DNA of 64,000 nt. It comes from an uncultured Coriobacteriaceae bacterium (lineage in GTDB: Bacteria > Actinomycetota > Coriobacteriia > Coriobacteriales > Atopobiaceae). Shown here in pieces: positions 63,862-64,000 of the stretch (within the stretch, counting starts at the first letter, position 1; each line of letters opens with the position of its first letter). Location of the stretch: NCBI GenBank assembly GCA_902790135.1, contig CADAQM010000001.1, positions 1 to 64,000 on the forward strand, given 5' to 3'. Made by a program: the position numbers and the translations under genes. The notes under the pieces are model-generated. The model ran no database searches and had not been told where the DNA came from. It was given only the letters and a program-made list of their open reading frames with translations.

Positions 63862-64000
63862 ATGACAGAAGGACTTAGGAAGGGCATGTTGGCACTTTGG
63901 GCTGCAGTCTTGGTGAGCCTCGTCACGCTTGCGCCACCCACCAAGGCGTATGCCGCGGCTGCTCCTGGTGATGTGATAACCGTGAATAACGGATCCTATA
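63862..64000 (+). CDS. secreted protein, third gene of the pilus operon (partial)
   Basis: The first 46 codons are present: MTEGLRKGMLALWAAVLVSLVTLAPPTKAYAAA forms a signal peptide with an AxA cleavage site, followed by APGDVITVNNGSY. AAAGGAG precedes the ATG, 18 bp after the previous stop. By position it is probably a tip adhesin or another pilin; a sortase is expected further on. Confidence 0.7.
   Translation, partial: MTEGLRKGMLALWAAVLVSLVTLAPPTKAYAAAAPGDVITVNNGSY

Overview
The window is high-GC, densely coded bacterial chromosome. Gene content and gene order suggest an anaerobic or fermentative actinobacterium of the Coriobacteriia, most like Atopobiaceae (Olsenella/Atopobium relatives). 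The pointers are a rod-shape operon running into a split B12-binding radical SAM pair and ribosomal protein L21, a CtpE-like P-type ATPase, an arginine deiminase locus with an ArcT-like aminotransferase and a YfcC-type carrier, ATP-type PEP carboxykinase, and SpaA-like sortase pilins. The taxonomic placement is inference; no rRNA gene is present.

Layout. 0-12 kb (minus strand): mreB-mreC-mreD-mrdA-rodA, a DUF697 protein, a B12/radical SAM protein and its DUF2344 partner, ending in a terminator just before a separately promoted rplU. Upstream of mreB lie a TPR membrane protein and a cyclophilin. 12-18.4 kb (minus): a zinc-ribbon membrane protein coupled to aconitase, then a CtpE-like ATPase. 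18.4-20.5 kb: tRNA-Arg(CCG) with terminator, then a CBS/DRTGG inorganic pyrophosphatase. 20.5-29.7 kb: a divergent aromatic amino acid locus with two DAHP synthases of different subclasses. Its seven-gene plus-strand operon (aroF-tyrA-aroB-aroA-aroC-pheA-aroE/K fusion) leads to prephenate, phenylpyruvate and hydroxyphenylpyruvate and lacks only 3-dehydroquinate dehydratase.

29.7-35 kb: a lone PTS EIIB domain protein, 5-formyl-THF cyclo-ligase, a YgjP-type metallopeptidase, trpS and a YfcC-family carrier. 35-39 kb (minus): arginine deiminase locus arcA - arcB (broken by two deletions) - arcT. 39-44 kb: polyphosphate kinase with unusual tails, an RlmD-like rRNA methyltransferase, a tandem GNAT acetyltransferase and the in-frame remnant of another GNAT. 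44.8-50.8 kb: an accessory block of small membrane proteins, two lipoproteins, DUF2262 and DUF1349 proteins, a CDF metal transporter and an orphan protein. 50.8-57.2 kb: P1-family Ntn hydrolase with maf, a galactofuranose pair (glycosyltransferase and glf), pta, and an SlyD-like FKBP. 57.2-60.2 kb: pckA and an aldose-1-epimerase-like protein. 60.3-64 kb: the start of a sortase-pilus operon, cut by the window end.

The most interesting non-gene signal is a pair of 158-bp intergenic elements (30455-30612 and 56446-56603). They have 27-nt inverted terminal arms, a shared core, and arm substitutions that keep pairing, which looks like a dispersed structured repeat or RNA family. Second is a triple direct repeat (CCTAC every 11 bp, the last 8 bp before a -10-like hexamer) ahead of the pilus operon, with the geometry of an OmpR/SARP-type activator site. 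Third is the doubly deleted arcB.
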